Notes: a model not told the origin generated them from the letters alone. Shown: positions 18,851-28,752, counted from the stretch's first letter. The stretch: 64,000 nucleotides of DNA from Arthrobacter globiformis (GCF_030818015.1 NZ_JAUSZX010000001.1:3286001-3350000), one strand, 5' to 3'. Numbers and translations: made by a program.

Positions 18851-19402
18851 ATGACCAGCTACGCAGTGTTCCTCCGCGGCATCAACGTGGGCGGCATCAA
18901 CATCAGGATGGTGAACCTCAAGGAAGCCCTAAAGGCGGGACCGTTCACCGGGGTGAAGACGCTGCTGGCCAGCGGCAACGTGGTGCTGGCCAGCGATCTC
19001 GACCCTGCCGCCGTCAAGAAGGAATTCGAGTCAACCTTGCGGAAGGCCTTCGGCTACGACGCCTGGGTGGTGGTGCTGACAGCGGACCGCGTATCGGAGC
19101 TCGTGGCCGCGTGCCGCTATCCCGCCGACGACAAGAGCACTCACACGTATCTCACCCTGGCCTCGGACACGGCTGCACTGGATGAGCTGTCCGCCTCGGG
19201 GAAAGCGCTGGACGGCGTGGAGCAGGAGCGGCTGGGTCCCGAGGCCCTGGCGTGGCTGGCGCCCGCCGGCGGTACACTCGAGAGCCCGTTCAGCAAACTG
19301 TCCGCCAAACCGAAGTACAAGGCCTCCACCACCACCCGAAACCTCCGCACCATGATCAAGGTCCGGGACGCAGCGGCAGCCCTGGAGACGGCGGCCGGCT
19401 GA
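18851..19402 (+). CDS. DUF1697 family protein
   Basis: The 183-residue product starts MTSYAVFLRGINVGGINIRM, the diagnostic opening of DUF1697, followed by the TLLASGNVVLAS block and a C-terminal TTRNLRTMIKV motif. The family is widespread in soil bacteria and has no established function. It begins 9 bp after the HNH gene on the same strand but has no evident functional link to it. It converges with the GTPase gene at 19457. Confidence 0.9.
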   Translation: MTSYAVFLRGINVGGINIRMVNLKEALKAGPFTGVKTLLASGNVVLASDLDPAAVKKEFESTLRKAFGYDAWVVVLTADRVSELVAACRYPADDKSTHTYLTLASDTAALDELSASGKALDGVEQERLGPEALAWLAPAGGTLESPFSKLSAKPKYKASTTTRNLRTMIKVRDAAAALETAAG

Positions 19403-19410
19403 CCGGCCGC
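19391..19410. terminator. Hairpin at the end of the DUF1697 gene
   Basis: GCGGCCGG-CTGA-CCGGCCGC, a perfect 8-bp stem overlapping the DUF1697 stop and lying between convergent genes. No T-run follows, so termination is only suggested. Confidence 0.4.
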
Positions 19411-19456
19411 GGGCCTGGGGCCCCGGGTATGGGATGAGGATCGGCGCGTGTGGGAA

Positions 19457-21070
19457 CTAGCTGGCGGCGGCCCGGAGCGCTGCGTTGAACGACTCCAGCC
19501 GGCGGACCTCCGCCTCCACCGGTTCCACCACAAGCCCGCCCGCTACCTCTGCCACAGCAGCGTTGAGCCGCTTCCTGGCCCTCGCGCCGCGGCGGCGAGC
19601 CACGCCCGCAGAGATGAATTTGGCTGTCACGGCAAGAAGAATCCCCAGTGCAGCTCCGCCGGCAATCAGCAGGGTGGGAACCGGCCAGCCTTCCACCCGT
19701 GGCACCTCCGGAACGGGCAGCTGCAGGTAGCCGAGCCCGGCAAGCACACCCAGCCACCCCAGCCCGGCCACGGCCGCGAGCAGCGCCAGCCACTGGATCA
19801 CGTTGAACGCACCCCACCACCAGGACTTCCGGCCCGCACCGAGATCCGCCCCGGCGATTGCTTGGTCAAGGGCATCGGGCAACCGGTCCCTTCCCGTCCG
19901 GGCCGCCGCGCGGATGGCTGCCCGCCAGGGGCCAGGGGCACCGTCACTGGCGGCGTCGGCAAACTGGCGGACCGCAGCATCGGTCCGCGCACGCTCCGGG
20001 GCGCCCGCCGGCGGCAGCGACGTCCGGTTCACCTCGGCGCTGCCATTGCGTCGCAGATTGAGCCGGCGGAGCGGATCGGGCCTCAAGCGGACCAGCCACC
20101 GCGTCACCGGCCAGCCGGTGCGCCGGGTGGACTCGATCCGGTAGGACGCGGACACCGCATCGGCCACCAGGGGCACGTTGGCCGCTGCAGCCAGTTCATT
20201 GGCAAGCCGCGCTACGGTCCCGCTCTTCACGCCGGCGGCTTCCCCGCGGCCCGAGGCTTCCTCCAGCTGCGCCGCCGCCTTGGTCACGTCCGCGGACAGC
20301 CGCAGCGACAGCGCCTCCCGCTGCGAAACCACGCGGCGGATGGCAGCCCGGACGCCGTCCACTCCCGCTCCGGTCAGTGCGGAGGCCGCCAGGACCTGCA
20401 CCCTGCCCAGTCCGTCGCGGGCCAGGATCCCCCGCAGCGACTCCAGCACGGGCTCGACGTCCGCTGCCGGCAGCCTGTCCACCTGGTTGAGAACCACCAG
20501 CGTGACGGCCCCGTGTGACGCCAGCGGAGCCAGGAAGCCGTTGTGGACGGCGGCGTCGGCATACTTTTGCGGGTCCAGTACCCAGACCAGGACGTCCACC
20601 ATCCCCACCAGCCGCTGCACGATATCCCGGTTCGCGGTGCGGGTGGAATCGAAGTCGGGCAGATCCAGCAGGATCAGCCCGGTATCCTCGTCGGCGAACC
20701 CGTCCACGGGGTCTGCGAGGTGGCGGGCGCGGACATCCAGCCAGTCCAGCAGCGGCTCACTGCCGTCGGCTCCCCAGACACTCGCCAAGGGTTCGGATGT
20801 AGTGGGCCGGCGCGCCGCCGCCGTCGCGATTTCGGCGCCGTTCACGGCGTTGAACAGGGTGGATTTTCCGCTTCCGGTCGCCCCGAAGAAGCCCACCACC
20901 GTGTGGTCAGCCGAGAGCGCCCGCCGTGACCGGGCACGTTCCAGTACCCCGAGCACGTCCTCCAGGGCAGCGTCTGGAAGCACGCCCTCGGCCAGCTCCC
21001 GGGCCCTGCCCAAAGCGTCGAGGCGGCCTTGCAGCCGCGTCTCTTCCTTCGCCCTCCCCCGGCGGTTCAC
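19457..21070 (-). CDS. Dynamin-like/YfjP-type GTPase with C-terminal membrane segments
   Basis: The 537-residue product carries a GTPase domain: P-loop GATGSGKST (63-71), switch region RRPTTSEP, G3-like LLDLPDFDS, and G4 NQVD. Two hydrophobic stretches near residues 415-485 (WLALLAAVAGLGWLGVLAGL and LLIAGGAALGILLAV) place the C-terminal part in the membrane, followed by a basic ARRRGARARKR segment. It overlaps the upstream GTPase gene by 4 bp (21067-21070), so the two are coupled. Paired GTPases of this kind resemble bacterial dynamin pairs such as Streptomyces DynA/DynB, but that equivalence is inference. Confidence 0.82.
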   Translation of the reverse strand: MNRRGRAKEETRLQGRLDALGRARELAEGVLPDAALEDVLGVLERARSRRALSADHTVVGFFGATGSGKSTLFNAVNGAEIATAAARRPTTSEPLASVWGADGSEPLLDWLDVRARHLADPVDGFADEDTGLILLDLPDFDSTRTANRDIVQRLVGMVDVLVWVLDPQKYADAAVHNGFLAPLASHGAVTLVVLNQVDRLPAADVEPVLESLRGILARDGLGRVQVLAASALTGAGVDGVRAAIRRVVSQREALSLRLSADVTKAAAQLEEASGRGEAAGVKSGTVARLANELAAAANVPLVADAVSASYRIESTRRTGWPVTRWLVRLRPDPLRRLNLRRNGSAEVNRTSLPPAGAPERARTDAAVRQFADAASDGAPGPWRAAIRAAARTGRDRLPDALDQAIAGADLGAGRKSWWWGAFNVIQWLALLAAVAGLGWLGVLAGLGYLQLPVPEVPRVEGWPVPTLLIAGGAALGILLAVTAKFISAGVARRRGARARKRLNAAVAEVAGGLVVEPVEAEVRRLESFNAALRAAAS

Positions 21071-22863
21071 GTGGCGTCCGCCAGCCGCGTGAGCGCCTGA
21101 GCATGTTCGGCGAGCCCGACGGCGGCCTGCCCGGCTTCCGGGGCCAGCCGATCAAGGAAGCGCTCCTGCTCGGCTGCCAGCAGGCTTCGGCACCTGGTGC
21201 TCAGGTCGTCGCGCGCCGTACGGGCGAGCCGGCGTACGGCGTCCTCGCCAAAGACAGCTTCGAGAAGCTTCTGGCCCACGACGGCGGTCCCTCCGGCGAC
21301 GCCGATCTCAAGACCGGTCAGCCCGGCCGTCATGGAGAAAACCACAATCATCAGGGCGGCGCCGAGGCCGTTGATGCCGAAGGAGAGCCACCGTGCCTGG
21401 GTCCGCTTGTCCTGCCCTTCGGTCCTGATGAGTTCCATGAGGCCCGTCTGCCAGTCGCGTATCTCCGCCGCCACGAGGTCCCCAAATCCGGGGCTCGTTC
21501 CCGAGAGGTCATCTGTTCCCAGGAGCTGCCTGCCTGCCGGATCCGATCGCCAGCGCTGGTCTGCGTCCTCCGCCGCTTTGGCAGCCTCATCCAGGATGAC
21601 GGCCTGGAGTCCCGTTTCAATGGCGGTTTCCACTTTCACCGCGGGCGCGGGCTCGCCGCGGAAGAATGCCCCAAGCCGGTCGCGGAACCGCCCCACGTTC
21701 TGTTCCAGGGTCCGGAAGAACTCACCCGTTCCCACAAAGTCCTGCCAGCGGGCCAGGACCTCGCCTCGCAGAAGGGCACCGTCCTTGGTGGCGTCGATGA
21801 TCCGGGTGCCCGCATCCCAGTAGGCGGCCCGTACGTCGTCGCCCAGCAGGGTGGCCGCGCGGTGCTGCTCCTTTGCAGCGTCAGCGATGCGTCCTACGCG
21901 TTGGCCAAGTTCCCGCACCGCACCGTGCAACGTCCGCCTGGCGATGTCAGCGCGGGCTGCTGCATCGGCGGCCAACGCCCGGAGCCAGGCTTTCAGGGGT
22001 TCCACAGTTTCGGCCGGCAGCATGCCTGAGCGGCCAAGGGGGACTTCCGGGATGACGAAAAGGCGGGCGGCACCAAGGCCTTCCCGTGCCAGCATGCTGC
22101 GCAGATCCTCGCTGACCTCCGCTTCGGCGGCCGGCGGCACGCGGTCGAGGACCACCGCCACCATGATGTCCCTCGACGCCGCGTTCAGCAGCAGCTTCCA
22201 CGGAACGGCGTCAGCGTAGCGGTTGGCGGTGGTGACGAAGATCCAAAGGTCCGCTGCCGCCAGCAGCTGCCCGGCGAGCCTGCGGTTCTCGTCGGAGATG
22301 GAGTCCACGTCCGGAGCATCAAGCAGTGCGATGCCCTCGGGCACGGCAGGCTCGCCCACGAGGACCAATGACGAGACGGGCGCGGTGGCCGTAGACGTTC
22401 CGGCCGGACCGCGGGGCGCAGGCGCAACGGCGGCCGGGGCTACGGCCGGGACGACGGTTCCGCGGATCCGGCTCAGGCCGGGCAGAACGCGCTGGTCCTC
22501 GAACCAGTCAGCGTCCGAAGGATGGTGCAGGAGGATGGGCTGGCGGGTGGTGGGCCGAATGGCGCCGGCACGCGTGACCGGATGGCCGACGAGCGCGTTC
22601 ACGAGAGTCGATTTGCCCGCACCCGTTGAGCCGCCGACGACGGCCAGCAGCGGAGCGTCAAGGCTGCGGTAACGGGGCAAGACGTAATCATCGAGCTGGG
22701 CCACAGAGTTCCGGATCTCAAGCCGCGCCTGATCAGCCGTCGGCAGGGCCAGCGGCAGCGAAACAGCTGCCAAGTCGCGGCGGACCTCCTCCAGGAGGCG
22801 CACGCCGGCAGGCTGCATCCCCATTTCCTGGCCGCTGGCTGGCGGGATCCGGTTGGAGGTCAC
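21067..22863 (-). CDS. Dynamin-like GTPase
   Basis: The ~598-residue product has P-loop GGSTGAGKST (77-86), a RPTTRQP switch I, and G3-like LLDAPDVDSIS. The usual N/TKxD is replaced by a VLDRVPP stretch, so guanine specificity is less certain. The long helical middle (residues ~250-480) and a hydrophobic C-terminal segment (ALMIVVFSMTAGLTGLEIGVAGG) suit a dynamin-like membrane remodeller. The frame stays open to 22959, but GTG 22863 (VTSNRIPPASGQEMGMQ) removes an upstream stretch of unconserved appearance; the start is uncertain. It is the first gene of the GTPase pair. Confidence 0.8.
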   Translation of the reverse strand: MTSNRIPPASGQEMGMQPAGVRLLEEVRRDLAAVSLPLALPTADQARLEIRNSVAQLDDYVLPRYRSLDAPLLAVVGGSTGAGKSTLVNALVGHPVTRAGAIRPTTRQPILLHHPSDADWFEDQRVLPGLSRIRGTVVPAVAPAAVAPAPRGPAGTSTATAPVSSLVLVGEPAVPEGIALLDAPDVDSISDENRRLAGQLLAAADLWIFVTTANRYADAVPWKLLLNAASRDIMVAVVLDRVPPAAEAEVSEDLRSMLAREGLGAARLFVIPEVPLGRSGMLPAETVEPLKAWLRALAADAAARADIARRTLHGAVRELGQRVGRIADAAKEQHRAATLLGDDVRAAYWDAGTRIIDATKDGALLRGEVLARWQDFVGTGEFFRTLEQNVGRFRDRLGAFFRGEPAPAVKVETAIETGLQAVILDEAAKAAEDADQRWRSDPAGRQLLGTDDLSGTSPGFGDLVAAEIRDWQTGLMELIRTEGQDKRTQARWLSFGINGLGAALMIVVFSMTAGLTGLEIGVAGGTAVVGQKLLEAVFGEDAVRRLARTARDDLSTRCRSLLAAEQERFLDRLAPEAGQAAVGLAEHAQALTRLADAT

Positions 22864-22974
22864 AGCCTCATCATGCCAGTTCTGGCCACATTTCGGTCGA
22901 ATGAGTGCATTACCGGGGGGCCCACCCACCCAGCACTCGCCCGGGGAATTTGCAGGCACCGCGAATTTTCCGGC

Positions 22975-23013
22975 AAAACAAAACCGGCCCCGGGCTGTTG
23001 CCCGGAGCCGGTT
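22975..23013 (-). terminator. Terminator after tRNA-Glu
   Basis: On the minus strand, AACCGGC-TCCGGGC pairs with GCCCGGG-GCCGGTT just after the tRNA-Glu 3' end and runs into TTTTGTTTTG. A convincing intrinsic terminator for the tRNA transcript. Confidence 0.8.
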
Positions 23014-23018
23014 ACTTG

Positions 23019-23091
23019 TGACCCCAGCGGGATTCGAACCCGCGTTACCGCCGTGAGAGGGCGGCGTACTAGGCCGCTATACGATGGGGCC
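23019..23091 (-). tRNA. tRNA-Glu (anticodon CTC)
   Basis: A 73-nt cloverleaf: acceptor GGCCCCA/TGGGGTC, anticodon stem CCGCC/GGCGG around loop CTCTCAC (anticodon CTC, reads GAG), T-arm GCGGG-TTCGAAT-CCCGC. The 3' CCA is not encoded. Followed downstream by an intrinsic terminator and preceded by tRNA-Gln on the same strand. Confidence 0.95.
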
Positions 23092-23220
23092 GTGTACTTT
23101 TCGATCAGCGTTTCCGCTAATCAAGCCAAGATAGTTTTTCACACATTTGGCTTTGTTCCAAATCGATGATTTCGATTCGCAACACCTGAACATCTGCGGA
23201 AAATCCGAAGAAATCCAGAG

Positions 23221-23292
23221 CTGGGATACCAGGACTCGAACCTAGAATGACGGTACCAGAAACCGTAGTGTTGCCAATTACACCATATCCCA
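23221..23292 (-). tRNA. tRNA-Gln (anticodon CTG)
   Basis: A 72-nt cloverleaf: acceptor TGGGATA/TATCCCA with discriminator G, anticodon stem ACGGT/ACCGT around TTCTGGT (anticodon CTG, reads CAG), T-loop TTCGAGT. The 3' CCA is not encoded. It lies upstream of tRNA-Glu on the same strand, about 160 bp downstream of the HAD gene end. Confidence 0.95.
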
Positions 23293-23454
23293 TTGGCACT
23301 TTCGGGCCGGTCGAAAGTCTCTCTCTTTCGCTCCGTGCCCCTCAGCACGAGTAATTACTCTACCCGAGACTTTTGCACCGCACAAATCGGCGGGCCGTTA
23401 CCTGCGCCACACGTTCAGAACCCCGTAGCGGGCGCAGGCAACGGACCCGGCCGG

Positions 23455-24207
23455 CTAGCTGGAACCGGCTGGCAGCGCCAGCAGTTCCAGCAGGGAAGCG
23501 ATCTCCTGCCCCTGGAAACCCGGAGCCTGCTCCCCGCTTCGGTTCAGCCAGACGCCCAACAGTCCTGCCGCCGTCGAGCCCTCGGCGTCCAGGAGCCGGT
23601 TGTCCCCGATGTAGAGCGTGGAGGCAGGCGTGCTGCCGATCAAACGAACGCCTTCGAGGTAGATGGCGGGGTCCGGCTTGGGGACACCGACAGTGTCGGT
23701 GCCCACGAGGAATCGGATGCGTTCCAGGCCGGCGCTGTCCAGCTTCACCCGCTGGTAGTCGTGCACGTTGTTACTCACGGCCCCATAGGGAATTCCGGCC
23801 TGGTCCAGGGCATCGAGGAACGGCAGGACATCCTCAAAGGCCCTGACGTAGCTGGGCTGCAGCCGCGAGTAGGTGCTGAGCCAGTTGTGGGACTCCTCCC
23901 CCTCGCCCATTTCCACGCCGAAGTGGCCCAGGGCTGCGCGGCCCCGGAGCAGTCGCTGCTCGTTGAACGTCAGCTCGCCGGCGAGGTAGCGGTCGTAGTA
24001 GTGGGTTGTCTCGTGCGTGAAGATCCGCCCCACCTTCTCCCACCCGGCCTGGTCCAGGCCGGGCAGGAGGTGTTCGCTGGCGTCCCGCAGCGCCGTGGTC
24101 ATGGCATAGGCAAGGTCCACGAGGGTGTCGTCAATGTCGAACAGGACACCGCTTACCGCCCCGAGGCCACGGGACAGGACGGCGGCTTCCACTGCGGGGT
24201 GTGACAT
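23455..24207 (-). CDS. HAD-family hydrolase
   Basis: Haloacid-dehalogenase-fold phosphatase of 250 residues. Motif I is FDIDDTLVD (23-31) with the nucleophile Asp, followed by a helical cap, motif II-like GAVSNN, and the C-terminal VPKPDPAIY (motif III Lys) and YIGDNRLLDAEGS (motif IV Asp pair). This layout fits small-metabolite phosphatases of the phosphoglycolate/pyrophosphatase subgroup; the substrate is not evident. Its ATG overlaps the gltX stop (TGATG), so it is translated after gltX from the same message. Confidence 0.88.
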   Translation of the reverse strand: MSHPAVEAAVLSRGLGAVSGVLFDIDDTLVDLAYAMTTALRDASEHLLPGLDQAGWEKVGRIFTHETTHYYDRYLAGELTFNEQRLLRGRAALGHFGVEMGEGEESHNWLSTYSRLQPSYVRAFEDVLPFLDALDQAGIPYGAVSNNVHDYQRVKLDSAGLERIRFLVGTDTVGVPKPDPAIYLEGVRLIGSTPASTLYIGDNRLLDAEGSTAAGLLGVWLNRSGEQAPGFQGQEIASLLELLALPAGSS

Positions 24208-25718
24208 CAGCCGCGGAAAGCGCGCAGGCGCGCCAGGGACGATTCCTTGCCCAGGATCACCATGGACTCGAACAGCGGCGGGGAGATCCGGCGGCCGGAG
24301 ATCGCGGTGCGCACGGGGCCGAACGCGAGCCGGGGCTTGATCCCCAGATCCTCCACCAGCGCCTGCTTCAGCGCGGACTGGATGTTTTCGGCGTTCCAGT
24401 CTTCGATCGGCTCGAGCGCGGCCAGTGCTGCGTCAAGAACCTCGGTGACGTTCTCCGGCAGGCCCTTGCGGGCGTCCGCGGCGACGTCGATCGCGTCGTC
24501 GGACTTGAACAGGAACGCCAGCATCTCCGGGGCTTCGCCGAGGAGGGTGATCCGCTCCTGGACCAGCGGCGCGGACTCCGTCAGGATTTCCTCCTGGCGG
24601 TCGGTGAGGATTTCCCCCACCAGGCCGGCGTGCCGGAGGTACGGGACCAGCCGCTCGCGGAAGACCGCAGGGTCCAGCAGCCGGACGTGTGTTCCGTTGA
24701 TCGCTTCGGCCTTCTTGAGGTCGAACCGGGCCGGGTTAGCCAGGACATCGTGGATGTCGAAGTTCTTCACCAGCTGTTCCACCGTGAAGATGTCCTCGTC
24801 GGCGCTCAGGGACCAGCCGAGCAGGGAAAGGTAATTGAGCAGCCCCTCGGGGATGAAGCCGCGCTCCCGGTGCAGGAACAGGCTCGATTCCGGGTCGCGC
24901 TTGGAAAGCTTCTTGTTGCCCTGGCCCATGACGTAGGGCAGGTGCCCGAACTCCGGCATGTATTCCGCCACGCCCACCGCGTAGAGCGCACGGTAGAGGG
25001 CGATCTGACGCGGCGTGGAGCTGAGCAGGTCCTCACCGCGGAGAACGTGGGTGATGCCCATGAGGGCGTCGTCCACCGGGTTGACCAGGGTGTAGAGAGG
25101 AGCCCCGTTGGCCCGCACCACGGCGAAGTCCGGGACGGAACCGGCCTTGAACGTAATCTCGCCGCGGACGAGGTCGGTGAAGGTGATGTCCTCGTCCGGC
25201 ATCCGCAGCCGCAGCACGGCCTCCCGACCCTCGGCCTTGAACGCAGCGACCTGTTCGTCGCTGAGGTCGCGGTCAAAGCCGTCGTAGCCCAGCTTCGGAT
25301 CCCGTCCGGCGGCACGGTGGCGCGCTTCGATCTCGTCCGGAGTCGAGTAGGACTCATAGATGTGGCCGCCTGCCCTGAGCTTGGCGATGACGTCCTGGTA
25401 CAGCTCGCTGCGCTGCGACTGGCGGTATGGCGCGTGGGGGCCGCCCACCTCCACGCCCTCGTCCCAGTCGATGCCGAGCCACTTCAGGGCATCCAGCAGC
25501 TGGTGGTAGCTTTCCTCGCTGTCCCGTGCCGAGTCCGTGTCCTCGATGCGGAAGATCATCTTGCCGCCGGTGTGGCGGGCGTAGGCCCAGTTGAACAGCG
25601 CCGTGCGGATCAGCCCGACGTGCGGGGTGCCCGTTGGTGACGGGCAGAAGCGGACGCGGACCGGCGTTTCGGCGGTGACGGCAGGAATGGCAGCAGGAGC
25701 GGCGGAGGGGGTAGTCAT
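24207..25718 (-). CDS. gltX: Glutamate--tRNA ligase
   Basis: Class I aminoacyl-tRNA synthetase of 503 residues. The HIGH-equivalent is [13 protein letters not shown] near residue 25 and the KMSKS-equivalent is [11 protein letters not shown] near residue 265. The C-terminal helical domain reads the anticodon. Actinobacteria generally lack GlnRS, and their GluRS also charges tRNA-Gln, which GatCAB then amidates; the adjacent tRNA-Glu and tRNA-Gln fit that role. It is followed by the HAD gene with a one-base overlap. Confidence 0.97.
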   Translation of the reverse strand: MTTPSAAPAAIPAVTAETPVRVRFCPSPTGTPHVGLIRTALFNWAYARHTGGKMIFRIEDTDSARDSEESYHQLLDALKWLGIDWDEGVEVGGPHAPYRQSQRSELYQDVIAKLRAGGHIYESYSTPDEIEARHRAAGRDPKLGYDGFDRDLSDEQVAAFKAEGREAVLRLRMPDEDITFTDLVRGEITFKAGSVPDFAVVRANGAPLYTLVNPVDDALMGITHVLRGEDLLSSTPRQIALYRALYAVGVAEYMPEFGHLPYVMGQGNKKLSKRDPESSLFLHRERGFIPEGLLNYLSLLGWSLSADEDIFTVEQLVKNFDIHDVLANPARFDLKKAEAINGTHVRLLDPAVFRERLVPYLRHAGLVGEILTDRQEEILTESAPLVQERITLLGEAPEMLAFLFKSDDAIDVAADARKGLPENVTEVLDAALAALEPIEDWNAENIQSALKQALVEDLGIKPRLAFGPVRTAISGRRISPPLFESMVILGKESSLARLRAFRG

Positions 25719-25803
25719 AGTGGTACCAACTTTACCAACCGGGCACCCCTGCCATTGCCCCGCCTTGCGGACCGGGTTCCCGACTGGGCTGCCCCGTCCG
25801 CGG

Positions 25804-26580
25804 CTAGCGGCGGACTACGGGGTTCGACAGGCGGCCGATGCCCTCGATCTCCACTTCGTACCGGTCGCCGGCCTGGACGAGGCCGACGCCGGCCGGCGTG
25901 CCGGTCATGATGACGTCGCCGGGCAGCAGCGTGAAAGCGCTGGAGACGATGGAAACCAGCTCGCGGACGCCGCGGATCATCTGGGTGGTGCTGCCGTCCT
26001 GGCGAAGTTCGCCATTGAGCCGGCCCTTGATGGACAGGTCCTCGGGATCCAGTTCGGTCTCGATCCACGGACCAAGCGGCGCAGAAGTATCGAAGCCCTT
26101 GGCGCGCGCCCACTGGAGGTCTGTCTTTTGCACGTCGCGGGCGGTGAGATCGTTGCCGCAGGTGTATCCGAAGATCACGTCGTCGGCGCGCTCTTCCGGC
26201 ACGTCCTTGCAGATGCGGCCAATGACGACGCACAGCTCCGCCTCGAAGGAGACCTCCTCGGAGAACTCCGGCAGAACCACGGGATCGTTCGGACCCACGA
26301 CGGCGGTGTTGGGCTTCAGGAACAGCAGCGGCTGCTGGGGCACCTCATTGCCGAGTTCGTGGGCGTGCTCCACAAAGTTGCGCCCCACGCCGATCACCTT
26401 GCTGCGCGGAATGATGGGCGCCAGCAGGCGGACATCCTCCAGCTTGTGCCGCACAGACGTGCGTTCCACACCGTTGAAGAACGGATCGCCGTTGATGACA
26501 GTGATTTCCTCACTGCCGGGCTGGCCTTCAACAACGCCGTAAAGGGGATCAGAATCGACTACAAACCGGGCAATACGCAT
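25804..26580 (-). CDS. Fumarylacetoacetate hydrolase-family protein
   Basis: The 258-residue product is a FAH-fold enzyme: [37 protein letters not shown] (metal-binding Glu residues), [13 protein letters not shown], and the C-terminal [15 protein letters not shown]. Related proteins are fumarylpyruvate or acylpyruvate hydrolases, oxaloacetate decarboxylases and ureidoglycolate lyase-like enzymes; the substrate cannot be told. It lies 86 bp upstream of gltX on the same strand. Confidence 0.9.
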   Translation of the reverse strand: MRIARFVVDSDPLYGVVEGQPGSEEITVINGDPFFNGVERTSVRHKLEDVRLLAPIIPRSKVIGVGRNFVEHAHELGNEVPQQPLLFLKPNTAVVGPNDPVVLPEFSEEVSFEAELCVVIGRICKDVPEERADDVIFGYTCGNDLTARDVQKTDLQWARAKGFDTSAPLGPWIETELDPEDLSIKGRLNGELRQDGSTTQMIRGVRELVSIVSSAFTLLPGDVIMTGTPAGVGLVQAGDRYEVEIEGIGRLSNPVVRR

Positions 26581-26598
26581 GGGTCCAAGCCTACAGTC

Positions 26599-27405
26599 TC
26601 AGCCCCTTTCCCTTAGGAGGCGCAGGTATTCCAGCTGTGCCGCCACGGAATTCTCCGCGGCGCGCCGGACGGAAGGGTCGACCTCGGCATAAACAACGCT
26701 GGTGACCTCGCCTACGGAGGCGTCCGGGCCGAGGCCGGCGAGGGCCGTCCGGATTTGGGCGAGCCTGTCCAGCCGGTGGTCCCGGTAGGCGCGGACCACC
26801 GCGTCGAGCGCCGGCAGGACGGGGCCGTGGGCCGGCAGGACGGCGGCCGGTCCCAGCCGCTCCAACCGGTCGAGGGAGGAGAGGTAGTCAGCCAGCGTGC
26901 CGTCCGGGTGGTCAAGCACAGTTGTGCCCCGGCCCAGGATGGTGTCGCCGGTCAGCACAGAGCCGGCGGGTCCGTCTAGGGGCAGGTGGAAGCAGACGGA
27001 GTCGGAGGTGTGCCCGGGGGTGGAAACCACCCGGATCTCTGTGCCGCCGGCGGCGATGGTCTCCCCCGGCTGCAACACGGCTCCCCCATGGCAATGCTCG
27101 GGAGCGGCGGCCCGGACGGGGGCGCCCGTGATTTCGGCGAGGCGGGCCGAACCAGCGGTGTGGTCCGTATGCCGGTGCGTGACCAGGATCAGCTCCACGG
27201 GTCCGGCGGCCGACAGCGCCTGAAGGTGCGCCTCGTCAAACGGACCCGGATCAACCACCACCACCGCCCCGTGGCCAGGCTCCCGAACGATGTAGGAGTT
27301 GGTCCCCTCCAGGCTCATCGGCCCCGGGTTGGGCGCGAGGCGGAAACGCGTCAGCGGGCTGCTGTCGTTCAAGGCGCTGGTGATGTGCTGGTTCACGGGT
27401 TTCAT
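26599..27405 (-). CDS. Metallo-beta-lactamase-fold hydrolase
   Basis: The product of 268 residues has the metal-binding motif THRHTDHTAG (HxHxDH), a second histidine in STPGHTSDS, an Asp in LTGDTILGRG and a C-terminal PAHGP. This is the glyoxalase II/LACTB2-like type rather than a true beta-lactamase. The frame runs upstream to 27759, but the ATG at 27405 (MKPVNQHITSALNDSSPLT) with a GGGA ahead of it is the natural start, and the extension is Arg/His-rich noise. Substrate unknown; RNase or thioesterase activity is possible in this group. Confidence 0.88.
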   Translation of the reverse strand: MKPVNQHITSALNDSSPLTRFRLAPNPGPMSLEGTNSYIVREPGHGAVVVVDPGPFDEAHLQALSAAGPVELILVTHRHTDHTAGSARLAEITGAPVRAAAPEHCHGGAVLQPGETIAAGGTEIRVVSTPGHTSDSVCFHLPLDGPAGSVLTGDTILGRGTTVLDHPDGTLADYLSSLDRLERLGPAAVLPAHGPVLPALDAVVRAYRDHRLDRLAQIRTALAGLGPDASVGEVTSVVYAEVDPSVRRAAENSVAAQLEYLRLLRERG

Positions 27406-27450
27406 TCTGTCATCCCGGAACAAGCGACCAACGGGAGCAGAACTGCAGGA

Positions 27451-27519
27451 GAACGACGGCGGGCGGCCGGTGAGCTGCCGAAACAGCCCAGCCGGCCACC
27501 CGCCGTCGTTCGCTTTTTT
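27451..27519. terminator. Strong hairpin with flanking A/T-run between ilvE and the hydrolase gene
   Basis: GAACGACGGCGGGCGGCCGG pairs with CCGGCCACCCGCCGTCGTTC, with a T6 run on the plus strand at 27514-27519. Neighbouring genes run on the minus strand, where the hairpin follows ilvE but is preceded rather than followed by the A/T run. It may stop ilvE transcription or block antisense transcription. Confidence 0.5.
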
Positions 27520-27539
27520 GGTTATCTGGCCGAAGCGGC

Positions 27540-28652
27540 TCAGGCGAGCCGGGTCAGCCAGCCGTGGGTGTCCTCCACGGCGCCGGTCTGGATGCCGAGC
27601 AGCTGCGAGCGGATGGCCATGGTGGTCTCGCCGGCTTTTGCGTCCTCCGAGCCAATGAATTCCGTAGCGTCCTTCAGGACACCGATGGGAGTTATGACTG
27701 CAGCGGTGCCGCAGGCAAACACCTCGGTGATGTCGCCGGAGGCAACGCCGTCGCGCCATTCGTCCAGCGTGATCTTCCGTTCGGTCACCTCACGGCCCAT
27801 GTCCTTGGCCACCTGGATGATCGATGAGCGGGTCACGCCCTCGAGGATGGTGCCGCTCAGCGCGGGTGTGACCAGCGAGCCGTCCTTCATGACGAAGAAG
27901 ACGTTCATTCCGCCGAGTTCCTCAACGGCGTTGTCGTTGAACTGGTCCAGGAACAGCACCTGCTTGCAGCCGTTGGCCTCGGCCTCCTGCTGCGCGATGA
28001 GTGAGGCAGCGTAGTTGCCGCCGCACTTCGCAGCACCCGTGCCGCCCCGGCCGGCCCGGGCATATTCGCGCGAAATCCAGATCGAAATCGGCTTGAGCTC
28101 CCCGCCGAAGTAGTTTCCGGCCGGCGAGGCAATGACGCGGAACGAGACCTCACGGGCTGCCCGCACGCCTAGGAACGCCTCGGTGGCGATCATGAACGGG
28201 CGCAGGTACAGGGCCTCGCCGTCGCCGGCGGGAACCCATTCCTTGTCCACCGCCACGAGTTCGCGGATGGCGCCGAGGAAGTATTCAGCCGGAATCTCCG
28301 GAAGCGCGAGGCGGCGGGCGGACTTATTCATCCGGGCGGCATTGGCCTCCGGGCGGAAGCTCCAGATGGAACCGTCAGCGTGACGGTAGGCCTTCAGTCC
28401 CTCGAAGATTTCCTGCCCGTAGTGCAGCACCGCGGCGGACGGGTCCAGCATGATGGGTCCGTAGGCCTCGATCCGCGCATCGTGCCATCCGCCCTGGCCG
28501 CTGGCGTCGACCGTGTAGTCAACAATCGCAGTGTGGTCGGTGAAGTGGTCGCCAAAGCCTGGGTTCGCCAGGATGGCTGCACGCTCTTCAGCAGACTTCG
28601 GGGTGGCCGAGAGCTGCTGGGTGAATTCGACGCCATGGGCAGTCTGAGTCAT
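27540..28652 (-). CDS. ilvE: Branched-chain amino-acid aminotransferase
   Basis: Fold-type IV PLP enzyme that makes Val, Leu and Ile from their 2-oxo acids. The 370-residue product has [45 protein letters not shown] with the PLP lysine, and [20 protein letters not shown]. Length and order fit actinobacterial IlvE. It is separated from leuB by about 100 bp on the same strand and ends at a strong hairpin. No motif like the one ahead of leuB was seen in front of it. Confidence 0.96.
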   Translation of the reverse strand: MTQTAHGVEFTQQLSATPKSAEERAAILANPGFGDHFTDHTAIVDYTVDASGQGGWHDARIEAYGPIMLDPSAAVLHYGQEIFEGLKAYRHADGSIWSFRPEANAARMNKSARRLALPEIPAEYFLGAIRELVAVDKEWVPAGDGEALYLRPFMIATEAFLGVRAAREVSFRVIASPAGNYFGGELKPISIWISREYARAGRGGTGAAKCGGNYAASLIAQQEAEANGCKQVLFLDQFNDNAVEELGGMNVFFVMKDGSLVTPALSGTILEGVTRSSIIQVAKDMGREVTERKITLDEWRDGVASGDITEVFACGTAAVITPIGVLKDATEFIGSEDAKAGETTMAIRSQLLGIQTGAVEDTHGWLTRLA

Positions 28653-28752
28653 GGTTCCTCCACGGTCGGCTGCCTGGCATCTGAACGTGGTTCAGCATCG
28701 GACCACGGCAGCGATTGGTAATTCAGGTCAAGCTTACGCCTGCTGGCGGAGG

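Noticed and set aside
22863..22959. Extended N-terminus of the upstream GTPase (to 22959)
   Set aside because: The added 32 residues look unconserved (Pro/Gly/Cys mix) and no ribosome site supports them, although the exact start remains open.
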